The notes under the pieces were generated by a model, which saw only the letters and a list, made by a program, of their open reading frames with translations, ran no database searches and was not told the origin of the DNA. From Hymenobacter armeniacus (GTDB lineage Bacteria > Bacteroidota > Bacteroidia > Cytophagales > Hymenobacteraceae), in NCBI RefSeq assembly GCF_014699055.1, contig NZ_JACXAC010000004.1:707285-771284 (forward strand): DNA of 64,000 nt, read 5' to 3'. Of this stretch, positions 18,940-27,001 are shown in pieces (position 1 is the stretch's first letter; each line of letters starts with the position of its first letter). The position numbers and the translations under genes are program-made.

Positions 18940-19004
18940 GACATCAGCGGTTTGTGAACTACGCAGGATGAGTAAGGGCCGGGCGGCATCGGCTATTCGC
19001 GAAG

Positions 19005-20504
19005 CTACAACTCCTTCTCCGACGTAATGACATCCACCAATCCGTCTTCGCTCACCACCACGGCCAGGCAGGGGTAGTCCGAGCTTTCCACGTAGCGCAG
19101 GGCCGAGTTGTAGCGGGCGCCGCGGGTGCTGTCGCCGCGGCCCGAGGCACGGCCATCGAGAATGACGCCGATGGAGTAGCAGTAACCTTCCGGGTCGAGC
19201 AGCACGGCGCCGTCGATGCTGGTGACGAGGCGCGTGATGAGCGGCGTGAGTGGCACCGGCTCGATGAGGGTGCACTGCAGCTTGAGGCGGTCGGCTTCGG
19301 CCAGGGCTTCGGTGGTGATGACCAATAAAGTGCCGTGTTTCTGGCGGCTGGCTTCGAGCACCACGTCCCAGAGGCGCTCCACTTTGGTGTGGTCGGTGAG
19401 GGCGAAGGTGCGCTTGAGTGCTTTGCGGAAGCCGGTGCGGTTGAGGCGGGTGCGGGGCAGGCCGGGCAGGCCGTAGTGCGAGCGCAGCAGCACGTGGCCG
19501 TCGTGCTGCAACTCCCAGGCGTAGTGCGTCACGAAACTGATGGTGAACAAATCTTCGCGCTCGGCGTCGTATTTGCCGGTGAGGCGGCCCAGGGCGTACA
19601 CGTTTTCGCCGTCGGCGAGCAGGTGCACGTCGGGCGTGGTCATCTCCAGCAGCTTGCGCACGGCTCGGTAGTCGGTCAGGTCGGTGGGGCAGGTGAGGGC
19701 AAAGATTTCCTCGATGTTGGGGTGGCCGCGGCGGGCCAGCAGCAGCTTGCCCACGCCCTCGGCCCCTTCGTAGCGCAGGCTGCTGATGGTATTGCAGGTG
19801 GCAAAGAGCGTCGCGGCCGCCGGGTCGAGGCCCAGGGCCTGGGCGGGCGTGTCGAGCAGGGCTTTGCCGGCGCTGCGCAGCAATTCCTCGCTTTCGCGGG
19901 GACGCGCGAAGATGCTAGCCCCGGGCTCGGCTTCGGTCAGGGCCTTCACGCTTTCTTCGTTGAAGCGGTACATGGCCGCCACCAGCAGCGACGGCGCCAG
20001 CGGCCGCCCGTCGGTGTAAAACCGGTGCGGGCGCAATGACGGGTAGGCCCGCAGCGGCTTGCGCTGCAGGCGCAGCACGGTGGCCACAAAATACCCGTTG
20101 ATTTCGACCGGCCAACCAGCAAAGTGCTGGTGCGGGGCGTGCTCGTCCAGCCCGTCTAGGATTTCCTGCACGGCATCGCGCACGCCCATGCCCTCGTGCT
20201 TGCGCCGAATCATGGCCGGGGTCACGTCGCTGCGCTCGGAGAAGGGGCGCGGGGTGGTGAGCTGAATGACGCGGCCGCGCGCCACGGTGCCCACAAAGGC
20301 GTCGGCGGGCAGGTCGCAGTCGGTGGGTTCGAGGCAGCGGGCGGGCAGGTCGGAGTTGGTGGGCAGGGCCAGCAGCACCACGTGGGGCTGCAGGTCGTCG
20401 TCGAGGGCCGAAAACAGGTCGTGCGCCAGGGTTTGGGCGGCGCGGTGGTAGCGCGTTTGGTAGGGCCAGAGAAGGGTGGGCGCAGGGGCGAGGGTGGGCG
20501 TCAT
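19005..20504 (-). CDS. DAC (DisA_N) domain protein, c-di-AMP synthase-like
   Basis: A 499-aa protein without membrane segments. The C-terminal part (about 370-495) matches the diadenylate cyclase fold: KHGTLLVITTEA, SIDGAVLLDPEG with the DGA motif at 431-433, and VVVSEDGLVDVI. The second canonical motif (T-R-H-R) reads STRGARYNSAL at about 459-469, so it is altered by insertion. The first 300 residues are a separate domain, consistent with the 'probable sensor' (DACN-type) domains described N-terminal to DAC. DAC domains condense two ATP into c-di-AMP; activity here is uncertain given the altered motif. It lies 57 bases after the TonB_C gene. Confidence 0.78.
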   Translation of the reverse strand: MTPTLAPAPTLLWPYQTRYHRAAQTLAHDLFSALDDDLQPHVVLLALPTNSDLPARCLEPTDCDLPADAFVGTVARGRVIQLTTPRPFSERSDVTPAMIRRKHEGMGVRDAVQEILDGLDEHAPHQHFAGWPVEINGYFVATVLRLQRKPLRAYPSLRPHRFYTDGRPLAPSLLVAAMYRFNEESVKALTEAEPGASIFARPRESEELLRSAGKALLDTPAQALGLDPAAATLFATCNTISSLRYEGAEGVGKLLLARRGHPNIEEIFALTCPTDLTDYRAVRKLLEMTTPDVHLLADGENVYALGRLTGKYDAEREDLFTISFVTHYAWELQHDGHVLLRSHYGLPGLPRTRLNRTGFRKALKRTFALTDHTKVERLWDVVLEASRQKHGTLLVITTEALAEADRLKLQCTLIEPVPLTPLITRLVTSIDGAVLLDPEGYCYSIGVILDGRASGRGDSTRGARYNSALRYVESSDYPCLAVVVSEDGLVDVITSEKEL

Positions 20505-20561
20505 GACTACACAACAAGCGGTGAGCGAAAAGCTCCCCCCTCCGGCGTCGGAAAGAAGGCC

Positions 20562-21374
20562 TTACAATTGAAACAAGACGGGCAGGAGCATCTTTTGCTT
20601 GATGGGTTTGCCCTGAAACATGGCCGGCTCCCACTTGGGCGCGGCCTTGATGAGGCGCAGGGCCTCCTCATCCAGCCCGGAGCCCATCTTTTTCACCACG
20701 CGCATGTCGGTGAGGCTGCCGTCGGGCTGCACCATGAATTCGACCATCACCTTGCCCTGAATCTTGCGCTGCTTGGCCAGCAAGGGGTATTTCTGGTTTT
20801 TCTCAATCCAGTCGAAGAAGGCCTGGGTGCCGCCCACGGGCTGGGTGGGGCGGTCGGGGGCCACCACGGGCCGCACGTTGGGGTTGGCCGAGGCGGCAAT
20901 GTCGGCGGCGGGCGCGGCAATGGGCGTGTCCTTTCCCTTGGTGGTAATGGTGGTGGTGCTGCCCGGCGACATCACAAACGACACCGGCACCACCACGCGC
21001 TGGCGCACCACCTCGTTGCGGTGGTGCCGCGCCGGCGTCCATTTCGGCCCGCTCTTGATGAGGCGAATGGCCTCGGCGTCGAGCTCCGGCGACAACGGGT
21101 TTTCTACTTTCACTTCGTTTACGGTGCCGGTTTTCTCCACCACAAAGCTGACCTTCACGGTGCCCTGAATGCCTTTTTGCATGGCGCTGGCGGGGTATTT
21201 CTGGTGGGCCGCCAGAAACTGCGCGTATTTCTCGGTGCCGCCAAGCGGTACGGCCGGCTGCGCCACCGAGTCATACACGGTGGTGGCCGAGGGCTTGGGC
21301 GGCATCTTGAGCTTTTGGGCGTGGGCACCAAAGCCCACCAGGCAGCCAAACAGTAGAGGAAGGAAGCGCTTCAT
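20562..21374 (-). CDS. periplasmic protein with two TonB C-terminal domains
   Basis: A 270-aa protein with signal peptide (LPLLFGCLVGFGAHAQ) and two TonB_C domains, at about 45-130 and 180-270. Each starts GGT..F/Y and has KYP, IQGxVxVxFxV, a LDxEAxRLIKxxPKWxPA segment and a final VPVxF. No membrane anchor plus Pro-rich spacer is present, so it is not a standard ExbBD-driven TonB, though such proteins are often labelled 'energy transducer TonB' in Bacteroidota. ATG at 21374 is chosen because it starts the signal peptide. It may share a transcript with the DAC gene. Confidence 0.85.
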   Translation of the reverse strand: MKRFLPLLFGCLVGFGAHAQKLKMPPKPSATTVYDSVAQPAVPLGGTEKYAQFLAAHQKYPASAMQKGIQGTVKVSFVVEKTGTVNEVKVENPLSPELDAEAIRLIKSGPKWTPARHHRNEVVRQRVVVPVSFVMSPGSTTTITTKGKDTPIAAPAADIAASANPNVRPVVAPDRPTQPVGGTQAFFDWIEKNQKYPLLAKQRKIQGKVMVEFMVQPDGSLTDMRVVKKMGSGLDEEALRLIKAAPKWEPAMFQGKPIKQKMLLPVLFQL

Positions 21375-21488
21375 ATCGATGAACGTAGGGGCGAGCTGAT
21401 GGATAAATTCAGGAATAATGTGTGCAAATAACGATACAGAGAACGCAGCCCGCTGAAAAAACCTTGCCATTTGCGTCAATTATCATGG

Positions 21489-21516
21489 TTTGCGTTGCGG
21501 CCAGCGGTTACTTTCG
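21489..21516 (+). promoter_or_regulatory. candidate promoter TTTG-N16-TACTTTCG
   Basis: TTTG at 21489-21492 and TACTTTCG at 21509-21516, one base from the -7 consensus and 30 bases before the RidA start. The spacer is somewhat short for Bacteroidota. Confidence 0.45.
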
Positions 21517-21546
21517 CTGCCGTTCCCGCCCCTTTAAGCCCCCGCC

Positions 21547-21969
21547 ATGACCGAGCCCCAACCCTCCCGCGCCCCCGAACCCGTGGGCGCCTACCCCTAC
21601 ACGCGCCGCGTGGGCAACCTGCTATTTCTGTCCGGCGTGGGCCCGCGCCAGCGCGGCCAGAAGGCCATTCCCGGCGTCGAAGTCGACGAAGACGGCAACG
21701 TTCTGCAGTACGACTTCGAGAGCCAGTGCCACGCCGTGTTTCAGAACGTGCGCTACATTCTGGAAGAGGCCGGCGCGCAGTGGGACGACCTGGTGGACGT
21801 GACCGTGTTTCTGACCAACATGAAAGACGACTTCCCGGTCTACAACCGCCTATACGCCGAGTACTTTGCTACGGCCCAGCCTTGCCGCACCACCCTCGAA
21901 ATCAACTGCCTACCCACGCCCATTGCCATCGAGCTGAAGTGCATTGCGGCGCTGAGCAGCCAGGGGTGA
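21547..21969 (+). CDS. RidA family protein, 2-aminomuconate deaminase type
   Basis: A 140-aa protein of the YjgF/YER057c/UK114 (Rid) superfamily: VGNLLFLSGVGPRQRG, FQNVRYILEEAGAQWDDLVDV-like helix, VFLTNMKDDFPVYNRLYAEYF and RTTLEINCLPTPIAIELKCIA. GVGPRQRG and LPTPIAIELK are features I associate with 2-aminomuconate deaminase, which releases ammonia from 2-aminomuconate in the 3-hydroxyanthranilate/2-aminophenol pathways. No other gene of those pathways is near, so a general enamine/imine deaminase role is also possible. Single gene with its own promoter. Confidence 0.85.
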   Translation: MTEPQPSRAPEPVGAYPYTRRVGNLLFLSGVGPRQRGQKAIPGVEVDEDGNVLQYDFESQCHAVFQNVRYILEEAGAQWDDLVDVTVFLTNMKDDFPVYNRLYAEYFATAQPCRTTLEINCLPTPIAIELKCIAALSSQG

Positions 21970-22044
21970 AGCCGCTGGCTGCCCCGGTAAGCTCGACATA
22001 ACGGGCCGGCTTCCGTATGCATAGCCAAATCACGATGACTTTGC

Positions 22045-22977
22045 ATGTACGTTCGGAAAAATATACGCTTCGGAGTGGTGTGGCGCCTGGTGTGGCGCAG
22101 CCTGCTGGTGTTCACCATCTACGATTCGGTTATCTGCCTGCTCTACGAGTTTGGCGGGGCGCATTGGATTGATATTCCGTGGGCGCCGGTGGCCACGCTA
22201 GGCGCGGCGGTGGCCTTCTACATCGGCTTCAAAAACAACGCCAGCTACGACCGTTTCTGGGAAGGCCGGCAGCTGTGGGGCTCCATCGTGAACCTGAGCC
22301 GAATCTGGTCCATCCGGGCGTTCGACTTCGTGGAAGCGCCCGACGCCGACCTTCGCCGCCTGCACCGGCGCCTGGTGCACCGCCACCTGGCCTGGACCAA
22401 TGCCCTGCGCCTGCATCTGCGCCGCCAAACCGCCGAACATTGGGACACCGACGTAGCGCCCTTCCTCGACCCCGCCGAGGACGCCGACGTGCGCCGCCTT
22501 AGCAACCCGCCCACGCACCTGCTGCGCCAGCAAAGCAACGAGCTGCGCCAGCTGCACCAGCGCGGCCTGCTCACCGAATTCCGCCATGTGGCCCTGATGG
22601 ACACCATTCAGGACCTGTTCAACGCCCAGGGCGGCTGCGAACGCATCAAGAACACGCCGTTTCCGCGGCAGTATGCTTTCTACAGCTTCGTGTTCGTGTG
22701 GGTGTTTGCGGTGGTGCTGCCGCTGGGGCTGGTGGCCGAATTTGCCAAAATGGGGCCGGGCCACATCTGGCTCATGGTGCCGTTTGCGGTGGTGGTGTCG
22801 GGGGTGTTCAACACCATCGAGCTGGTGGGCCACACCAGCGAAAACCCTTTCGAGAACGAGATGAACGACGTGCCCATGACGGCCATCTGCCGCAGCATCG
22901 AAATCGACCTGCGCGAGCTGCTGGGCGAAACCGAGCTGCCCGCCAGGATTGAGCCCGTAGACGACGTGCTGTACTAG
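22045..22977 (+). CDS. bestrophin family (UPF0187) anion channel-like protein
   Basis: A 310-aa membrane protein with the bestrophin pattern: N-terminal VRKNIRFGVVWRLVWRSLL, a hydrophobic segment, then FKNNASYDRFWEGRQLWGSIVN, and near the C-terminus two membrane helices (SFVFVWVFAVVLPLGLVAEF, then MVPFAVVVSGVFNTIELVG) followed by ENPFENEMNDVPMTAICRSIEIDL. Bacterial members form pentameric ion channels. Length is normal. It converges on the T9SS cargo gene, with a terminator between them. Confidence 0.9.
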   Translation: MYVRKNIRFGVVWRLVWRSLLVFTIYDSVICLLYEFGGAHWIDIPWAPVATLGAAVAFYIGFKNNASYDRFWEGRQLWGSIVNLSRIWSIRAFDFVEAPDADLRRLHRRLVHRHLAWTNALRLHLRRQTAEHWDTDVAPFLDPAEDADVRRLSNPPTHLLRQQSNELRQLHQRGLLTEFRHVALMDTIQDLFNAQGGCERIKNTPFPRQYAFYSFVFVWVFAVVLPLGLVAEFAKMGPGHIWLMVPFAVVVSGVFNTIELVGHTSENPFENEMNDVPMTAICRSIEIDLRELLGETELPARIEPVDDVLY

Positions 22978-23011
22978 CGGCGGCTGGCGCCCGGCAGGCC
23001 GAAAATGACAC

Positions 23012-23061
23012 AAAAAAGGAACGTCCCGCTGCACCAAGGCACGGCGGGACGTTCCTTTTTT
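23012..23061. terminator. terminator hairpin between converging genes
   Basis: Perfect 18-bp arms (23012-23029 and 23044-23061), a 14-base loop, and A/T runs at the outer ends. It can serve the bestrophin gene and the opposing T9SS gene. Confidence 0.85.
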
Positions 23062-23074
23062 TCTAGGAAAGCGG

Positions 23075-24820
23075 TTATTTCACCACTTCCACCCAGCTTT
23101 TGTATTCCTGCAGGCGGCCGGCGCAGTCGGTGTAGCTCACGTGGTAGTAATACGTGCCGGCGCTGTTGTCGGCGGCGGTCCAGCCCTGGGCGGCGTCGTA
23201 GCCCTCGTACACCTTGCGGCCCCAGCGGCTGTACACGCGAATGTGGTAGCCGGTCACGTCGGATATTTTGAAGCGCAGCGCTTCGTTCTTGTCGTCGTTG
23301 TTGGGAGTGATGACGGTGGGGAAAACCGGCAGCGCGTCGCTTTTTATCACTACTTGCGCCGTGGCCACGGCCGGGCACGTGCCCCCGCTGGTGTAGCTCA
23401 CCGTGTAGGTGCCCGCCGAGGAGCTGGCCAAATCGATGGCGCCCGTGGAAGCATTGATGGCCAGCCCCGCGGTGCTGCCGAACGTGCCGCCCGTCGGCGT
23501 GGCCGTGGGAACACCGCTGTTGCCCGTGCGGCAGAAAGTGGTGGCCGGGTAAGCCAGCGTGGGCGCGTTGCGCACCAGCGTGACCGTGGTGGTGCCCACG
23601 GCCTGGCAGGCATTCAGCAGGTTGTAGGTCACGGTGTAGGTGCCCGGCGCCGACGCGCCCAGGTCGATGGCGCCCGTGCCGGCATTCAGCACCAGGCCGG
23701 CAGTGCTGCTGAACGTGCCCCCGGCGGGGGTGGCCGTGAGGGGCGTGGCCGTGAGCGCGGTGCCGGGCGCCGGCAGGCAAATGGGGCCAGGCGCGTACGC
23801 CACGGTGGCCGCAGCGGGCAGCACGGTCACGGGCACGGCGGCCGAGTTGCTCGACTGCACGCGGCACGTCACCACGGCCCGGTACTGCGTCGAGACGGTG
23901 GGGCGGGCCGTGTAGGGCACGGTGGTGGCGCCCGCAATGTTGGTGAACGTGGTGCCCCCGTCGGTAGAAGCCTGCCACTGGTAGGTGATGCTGCCCGACA
24001 CGGTGGCGCCCGTCAGGCTCAGCACCACGGGCAGGCCGGGGCACACGCTGGGCGTGCTGGCCGTGGCCGTGCCGCCGGTGGGCACGCCCAGGCAGTTGGA
24101 GCCCAGGCTGATGCCCATCACGTTCAGGACCGGGTCGATGGCGGTTTTGGTTATCGTGATGCTTTGCACCGACTTGCTGTAGTTGGCCACCGCCAGGCTC
24201 AGGCGCACTTCGTACAGGCGCGGGTTGCCGGGCGTGAAGTCGACGGCATTGGTCACGTAGCTGACCCGGCTGCCCACGTTGATGGCGGGCGTAATCGTGC
24301 CATTGAACCAGTCGGGCACCACTACGTCCGTGAACGTTTGGAAGCTGCCGTCGGTAAAAGTGACTTTGAATGTTTTGTCGGCGGCCGTGGTGCCGTTGCC
24401 TTCGGTGGCCAGCACCATGACTTCGCTGCAGGGCTGCGGGTTGGTCAGGGTGAGCACACTGGGGGTGTTCACGTTATTTCCGGCAATGCGCAGCGAGTTA
24501 TTGCCCGTTGCCGACGCCATCTGAAAGGTCAGCCCCGGGGTGCTGATGCTGTTGATTGTGCCGGAAGCGGGCAGCGCATTGCTGGCGTTCAGGCCCGGAA
24601 ACGTGGCGTTGGCAAAACACCACCGCACCGTGGGAATGCCGCGGTCCACGGTGTTGGTAGTGGAGTTGGCCACCACCGGGTCGTTGCCGTTGGCAATGAC
24701 GTCGTCGGTGTAGCCGGTCACGGCCACAGGCACGTAGGTGGTTTGGGCGCGGGCACCTTGCCAGCCCAATGGGCCAAGCATGGCAAACGCAAGGGTAAAA
24801 CGGGTAAAAAGTATTCTCAT
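23075..24820 (-). CDS. T9SS type B sorting-domain (CHU_C) secreted protein
   Basis: A 581-aa protein with a signal peptide (LAFAMLGPLGWQGARA), a discoidin/jelly-roll-like N-terminal region, an Ig-like section (YQWQASTDGGTTFTNIAG), two repeats of about 75 residues built on GGTFSSTAGLVLNAGTGAIDL / GGTFGSTAGLAINASTGAIDL, and a C-terminal CHU_C domain: FPTVITPNNDDKNE, YHIRVYSRWGRKVYEGYD and AGTYYYHVSYTDC. CHU_C is the type B signal for export by the type IX secretion system, so the organism should have a T9SS, although none of its genes lie here. Ligand unknown; probably an extracellular adhesin-like protein. Confidence 0.9.
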   Translation of the reverse strand: MRILFTRFTLAFAMLGPLGWQGARAQTTYVPVAVTGYTDDVIANGNDPVVANSTTNTVDRGIPTVRWCFANATFPGLNASNALPASGTINSISTPGLTFQMASATGNNSLRIAGNNVNTPSVLTLTNPQPCSEVMVLATEGNGTTAADKTFKVTFTDGSFQTFTDVVVPDWFNGTITPAINVGSRVSYVTNAVDFTPGNPRLYEVRLSLAVANYSKSVQSITITKTAIDPVLNVMGISLGSNCLGVPTGGTATASTPSVCPGLPVVLSLTGATVSGSITYQWQASTDGGTTFTNIAGATTVPYTARPTVSTQYRAVVTCRVQSSNSAAVPVTVLPAAATVAYAPGPICLPAPGTALTATPLTATPAGGTFSSTAGLVLNAGTGAIDLGASAPGTYTVTYNLLNACQAVGTTTVTLVRNAPTLAYPATTFCRTGNSGVPTATPTGGTFGSTAGLAINASTGAIDLASSSAGTYTVSYTSGGTCPAVATAQVVIKSDALPVFPTVITPNNDDKNEALRFKISDVTGYHIRVYSRWGRKVYEGYDAAQGWTAADNSAGTYYYHVSYTDCAGRLQEYKSWVEVVK

Positions 24821-25133
24821 TGGGCGGTTAGGGGGTAAAAAATGAAGGGGTGGTGAAGGAAAAAAGTAAATGGGTGGCTACATGGGGGTAAATTAAACAC
24901 AATAAACCGGGTAGATACAGAAATTATTAAATGAGTGTGACGTGCTCGTTGATGTCCGAAAAAAAGGGCCTTCATTATAGCCATTTTCTGATGCGGCATT
25001 TTGAGAATGCGCTGACAGCCAGTGCCACGGAAGCGCCAAAGGCTACGCCGCCATCGCTGCCGCCAACTAAGCTCGACCTAACGCCAAGCCGCGGCCGGGC
25101 GTAAGCACAGGCTCCCTCTCCTGTCTTTCGCTC
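24821..25133. other. intergenic region, 313 bases
   Basis: AT-rich on the left (24821-24990), which should contain the promoter of the minus-strand T9SS gene, and GC-rich towards the pseudogene. I see no gene, long repeat or convincing promoter match. Confidence 0.5.
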
Positions 25134-25622
25134 ATGCCCACCAAGCTTCCCAATGCCGCCCGTACCTCGGGGGCCACGTCCACTTCGTGGTCTGGCACCG
25201 CGCCGGCCCTGCCCACATTCCAACCGCTGACCGAAAACACCGACGCCGACGTGGTGGTGGGCGGCGGCATTGCCTGGCTCACCACGGCGTACCCGCTGAG
25301 TCAGGAAGGCGTGAAAGTGCTGCTGCTGGAAGACGGCGAGCTGGCGAGCGGCGAAAGCAGCCGCAACCCCCTCGATTCCGGCCATGTGTTCATCATCACC
25401 GGCGACTCGGGCCACGGCATGACGCACGGCACGCTGGGTCCGATGATAATTACGGACCTCCTCCAGGGCCGCCCCAACCCCTGGGCCGACCTCTACGACC
25501 CCGGCCGCATCACCGTGAAGCGCGAAAGCGCCCAGGAGTTCATCCGGGAAAACGTGAACGTGGCCCTGAAATACACCGAGCTGCTGAACGGCCCGGCCGC
25601 CGGCGGGCTGGCCCCGGCTTAG
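25134..25622 (+). pseudogene. internally deleted FAD-dependent oxidoreductase remnant
   Basis: The 162-residue frame joins two separated parts of a DAO-type FAD oxidoreductase. Residues 1 to about 78 give the N-terminal FAD site (TDADVVVGGGIAWLTTAY, then GVKVLLLEDGELASGE). They run straight into HVFIITGDSGHGMTHGTLG and LQGRPNPWADLYDPGRI, which normally lie several hundred residues later, close to the end of the FAD domain. The intervening substrate domain is missing, and the Rieske domain often found at the C-terminus is absent. GxGxxG is also broken (GGGIAW). The frame stays open across the junction, so this is an in-frame deletion and the product is unlikely to work. Confidence 0.8.
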
Positions 25623-25631
25623 AAAACCGCT

Positions 25632-25658
25632 GTCATCCCGAGCGCCGCGAAGGATGAC
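25632..25658. repeat. short palindrome, REP-like
   Basis: GTCATCC at 25632-25638 and GGATGAC at 25652-25658 flank a GC-rich 13-base loop, between the pseudogene and the cyanophycinase-like gene. No T run. Resembles a single dispersed palindromic unit. Confidence 0.45.
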
Positions 25659-25693
25659 CAGAGGTGTTTGCCTTTTCTAAATCCACCCTTCCC

Positions 25694-26584
25694 ATGCCTT
25701 CCCGCAAACCCAAAACGCCTGCCAAAGCCCAACAATCCGAATCGACCTGCCTGCCCCCCAAGGGCGTGCTCATCGCCATTGGCGGACACGAGGACAAATC
25801 GCCCAAGCCCGGCACCGACCCCGACGCCGAATACGCTCCCGATTCCATTCTGCGCCGCTTCGTGAGCGAGGTGGGCCGCAACAAAAACATCCTGATTGTG
25901 CCCGTGGCATCCGAAGACCCCAAAGCCGCGGCCAAAGACTACATCGACGTGTTCACCAGCCTGGAGGCAGGCAAGGTGGAAGTGCTCGACCTGCAAACCC
26001 GCGCCCAGGGCCACGGCGACGAGGCCCTGCGCCAACTGGAGGAAGCCGACGGCTTTATGTTCACGGGCGGCGACCAGCTCCGCCTCACGGCCCTGCTGGG
26101 CGGCACGCCCTGGCTCAAGCGCCTCAAAGAGCGATTCACCCACGACGACATCGTGATTGCGGGCACCAGCGCCGGCGCGGCGGCCATGAGCACGCCCATG
26201 ATTTACCAGGGCCGCGACAACCAGGGCATGCTCAAAGACGAAATCCACGTCACGACGGGCTTGCAGTTTGTGCACGACGTGGCCATCGACACGCACTTTG
26301 TGGCGCGGGGGCGCATCATCCGCATGGCCCAGATTATTGCCACCAACCCCGGCTGCATCGGCCTGGGCCTGGAGGAAGACACCGCCGTGGTCATCCGCGA
26401 CGGGCGCGAGCTTGAAGTCATCGGGAGCGGCGTGGTGACGGTGGTGGACGGCCAGGATTGCACCGACACCAACATCTACCGCATCCAATCGGGCGAGGCC
26501 ATCACCATCCGCGACTTGCGTATGCACATTCTCAGCTGCGGCGAGCAATACACGCTGCCCGTGCAGGAAGACCTGCACCGCTAG
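25694..26584 (+). CDS. cyanophycinase-like peptidase, family S51
   Basis: A 296-aa protein. Family S51 marks: LIAIGGHEDK near the N-terminus, ILIVPVASEDP, FMFTGGDQLRLTALL, the nucleophile elbow IAGTSAGAAAMS with the catalytic serine, and THFVARGRIIRMAQ. Cyanophycinase hydrolyses the Asp-Arg polymer cyanophycin to beta-Asp-Arg. No cyanophycin synthetase gene is visible, and no signal peptide is present, so a related isoaspartyl dipeptidase role is possible. ATG at 25694 is preferred over an upstream GTG at 25664 that would add unrelated residues. Confidence 0.87.
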   Translation: MPSRKPKTPAKAQQSESTCLPPKGVLIAIGGHEDKSPKPGTDPDAEYAPDSILRRFVSEVGRNKNILIVPVASEDPKAAAKDYIDVFTSLEAGKVEVLDLQTRAQGHGDEALRQLEEADGFMFTGGDQLRLTALLGGTPWLKRLKERFTHDDIVIAGTSAGAAAMSTPMIYQGRDNQGMLKDEIHVTTGLQFVHDVAIDTHFVARGRIIRMAQIIATNPGCIGLGLEEDTAVVIRDGRELEVIGSGVVTVVDGQDCTDTNIYRIQSGEAITIRDLRMHILSCGEQYTLPVQEDLHR

Positions 26585-26623
26585 GCTAGGGCAGGCGCCG
26601 GCCGCATGCGTATTTTTGAGCCG

Positions 26624-26914
26624 ATGAAACCCTCTTTCTCTGCGTTTGTACTTGCGTGGGGCGCGCGGGCCGCGCTGGTGCTGGCCGCGGCCCTGGCGCT
26701 GCCCGCCTGCCAAGACCCCCGCCTGGCCCGGCTCGAAGCCGTGCAGCAGCAGCAGGCCCGCGAGCTGGCCCGCCTGCGCCAGCAGCTGGCAGAACGTGAC
26801 GAAGAGGTGCAGCAGCTGGAAAACTGCGTCGACGACCTGGAGAGCACCGTGTACGAAGACGACTCGACCGCCGACGACGAAGAGCCCAGCCGGCCCAGCA
26901 CCACGCTGCTCTAG
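26624..26914 (+). CDS. small coiled-coil lipoprotein, 96 aa
   Basis: Lipoprotein signal with LALPAC and acceptor Cys at residue 29, then a heptad-rich coiled coil (RLARLEAVQQQQARELARL onward to about residue 75), ending in an acidic tail and SRPSTTLL. Resembles small Lpp-like or slyX-like coiled-coil lipoproteins, but no family can be named. TATTTTTG, a perfect -7 consensus, lies only 5 bases before the ATG, too close for a normal leader, so the relevance is unclear. Confidence 0.7.
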   Translation: MKPSFSAFVLAWGARAALVLAAALALPACQDPRLARLEAVQQQQARELARLRQQLAERDEEVQQLENCVDDLESTVYEDDSTADDEEPSRPSTTLL

Positions 26915-27001
26915 GCGCCCCGGCCCGAAGGGAAGCCTAGGCCGGCCCAATCAAATTGGCCGGGTTCCCGTTTATTCGCAGCCAGTCCGCGCTTCCTCCG
27001 A

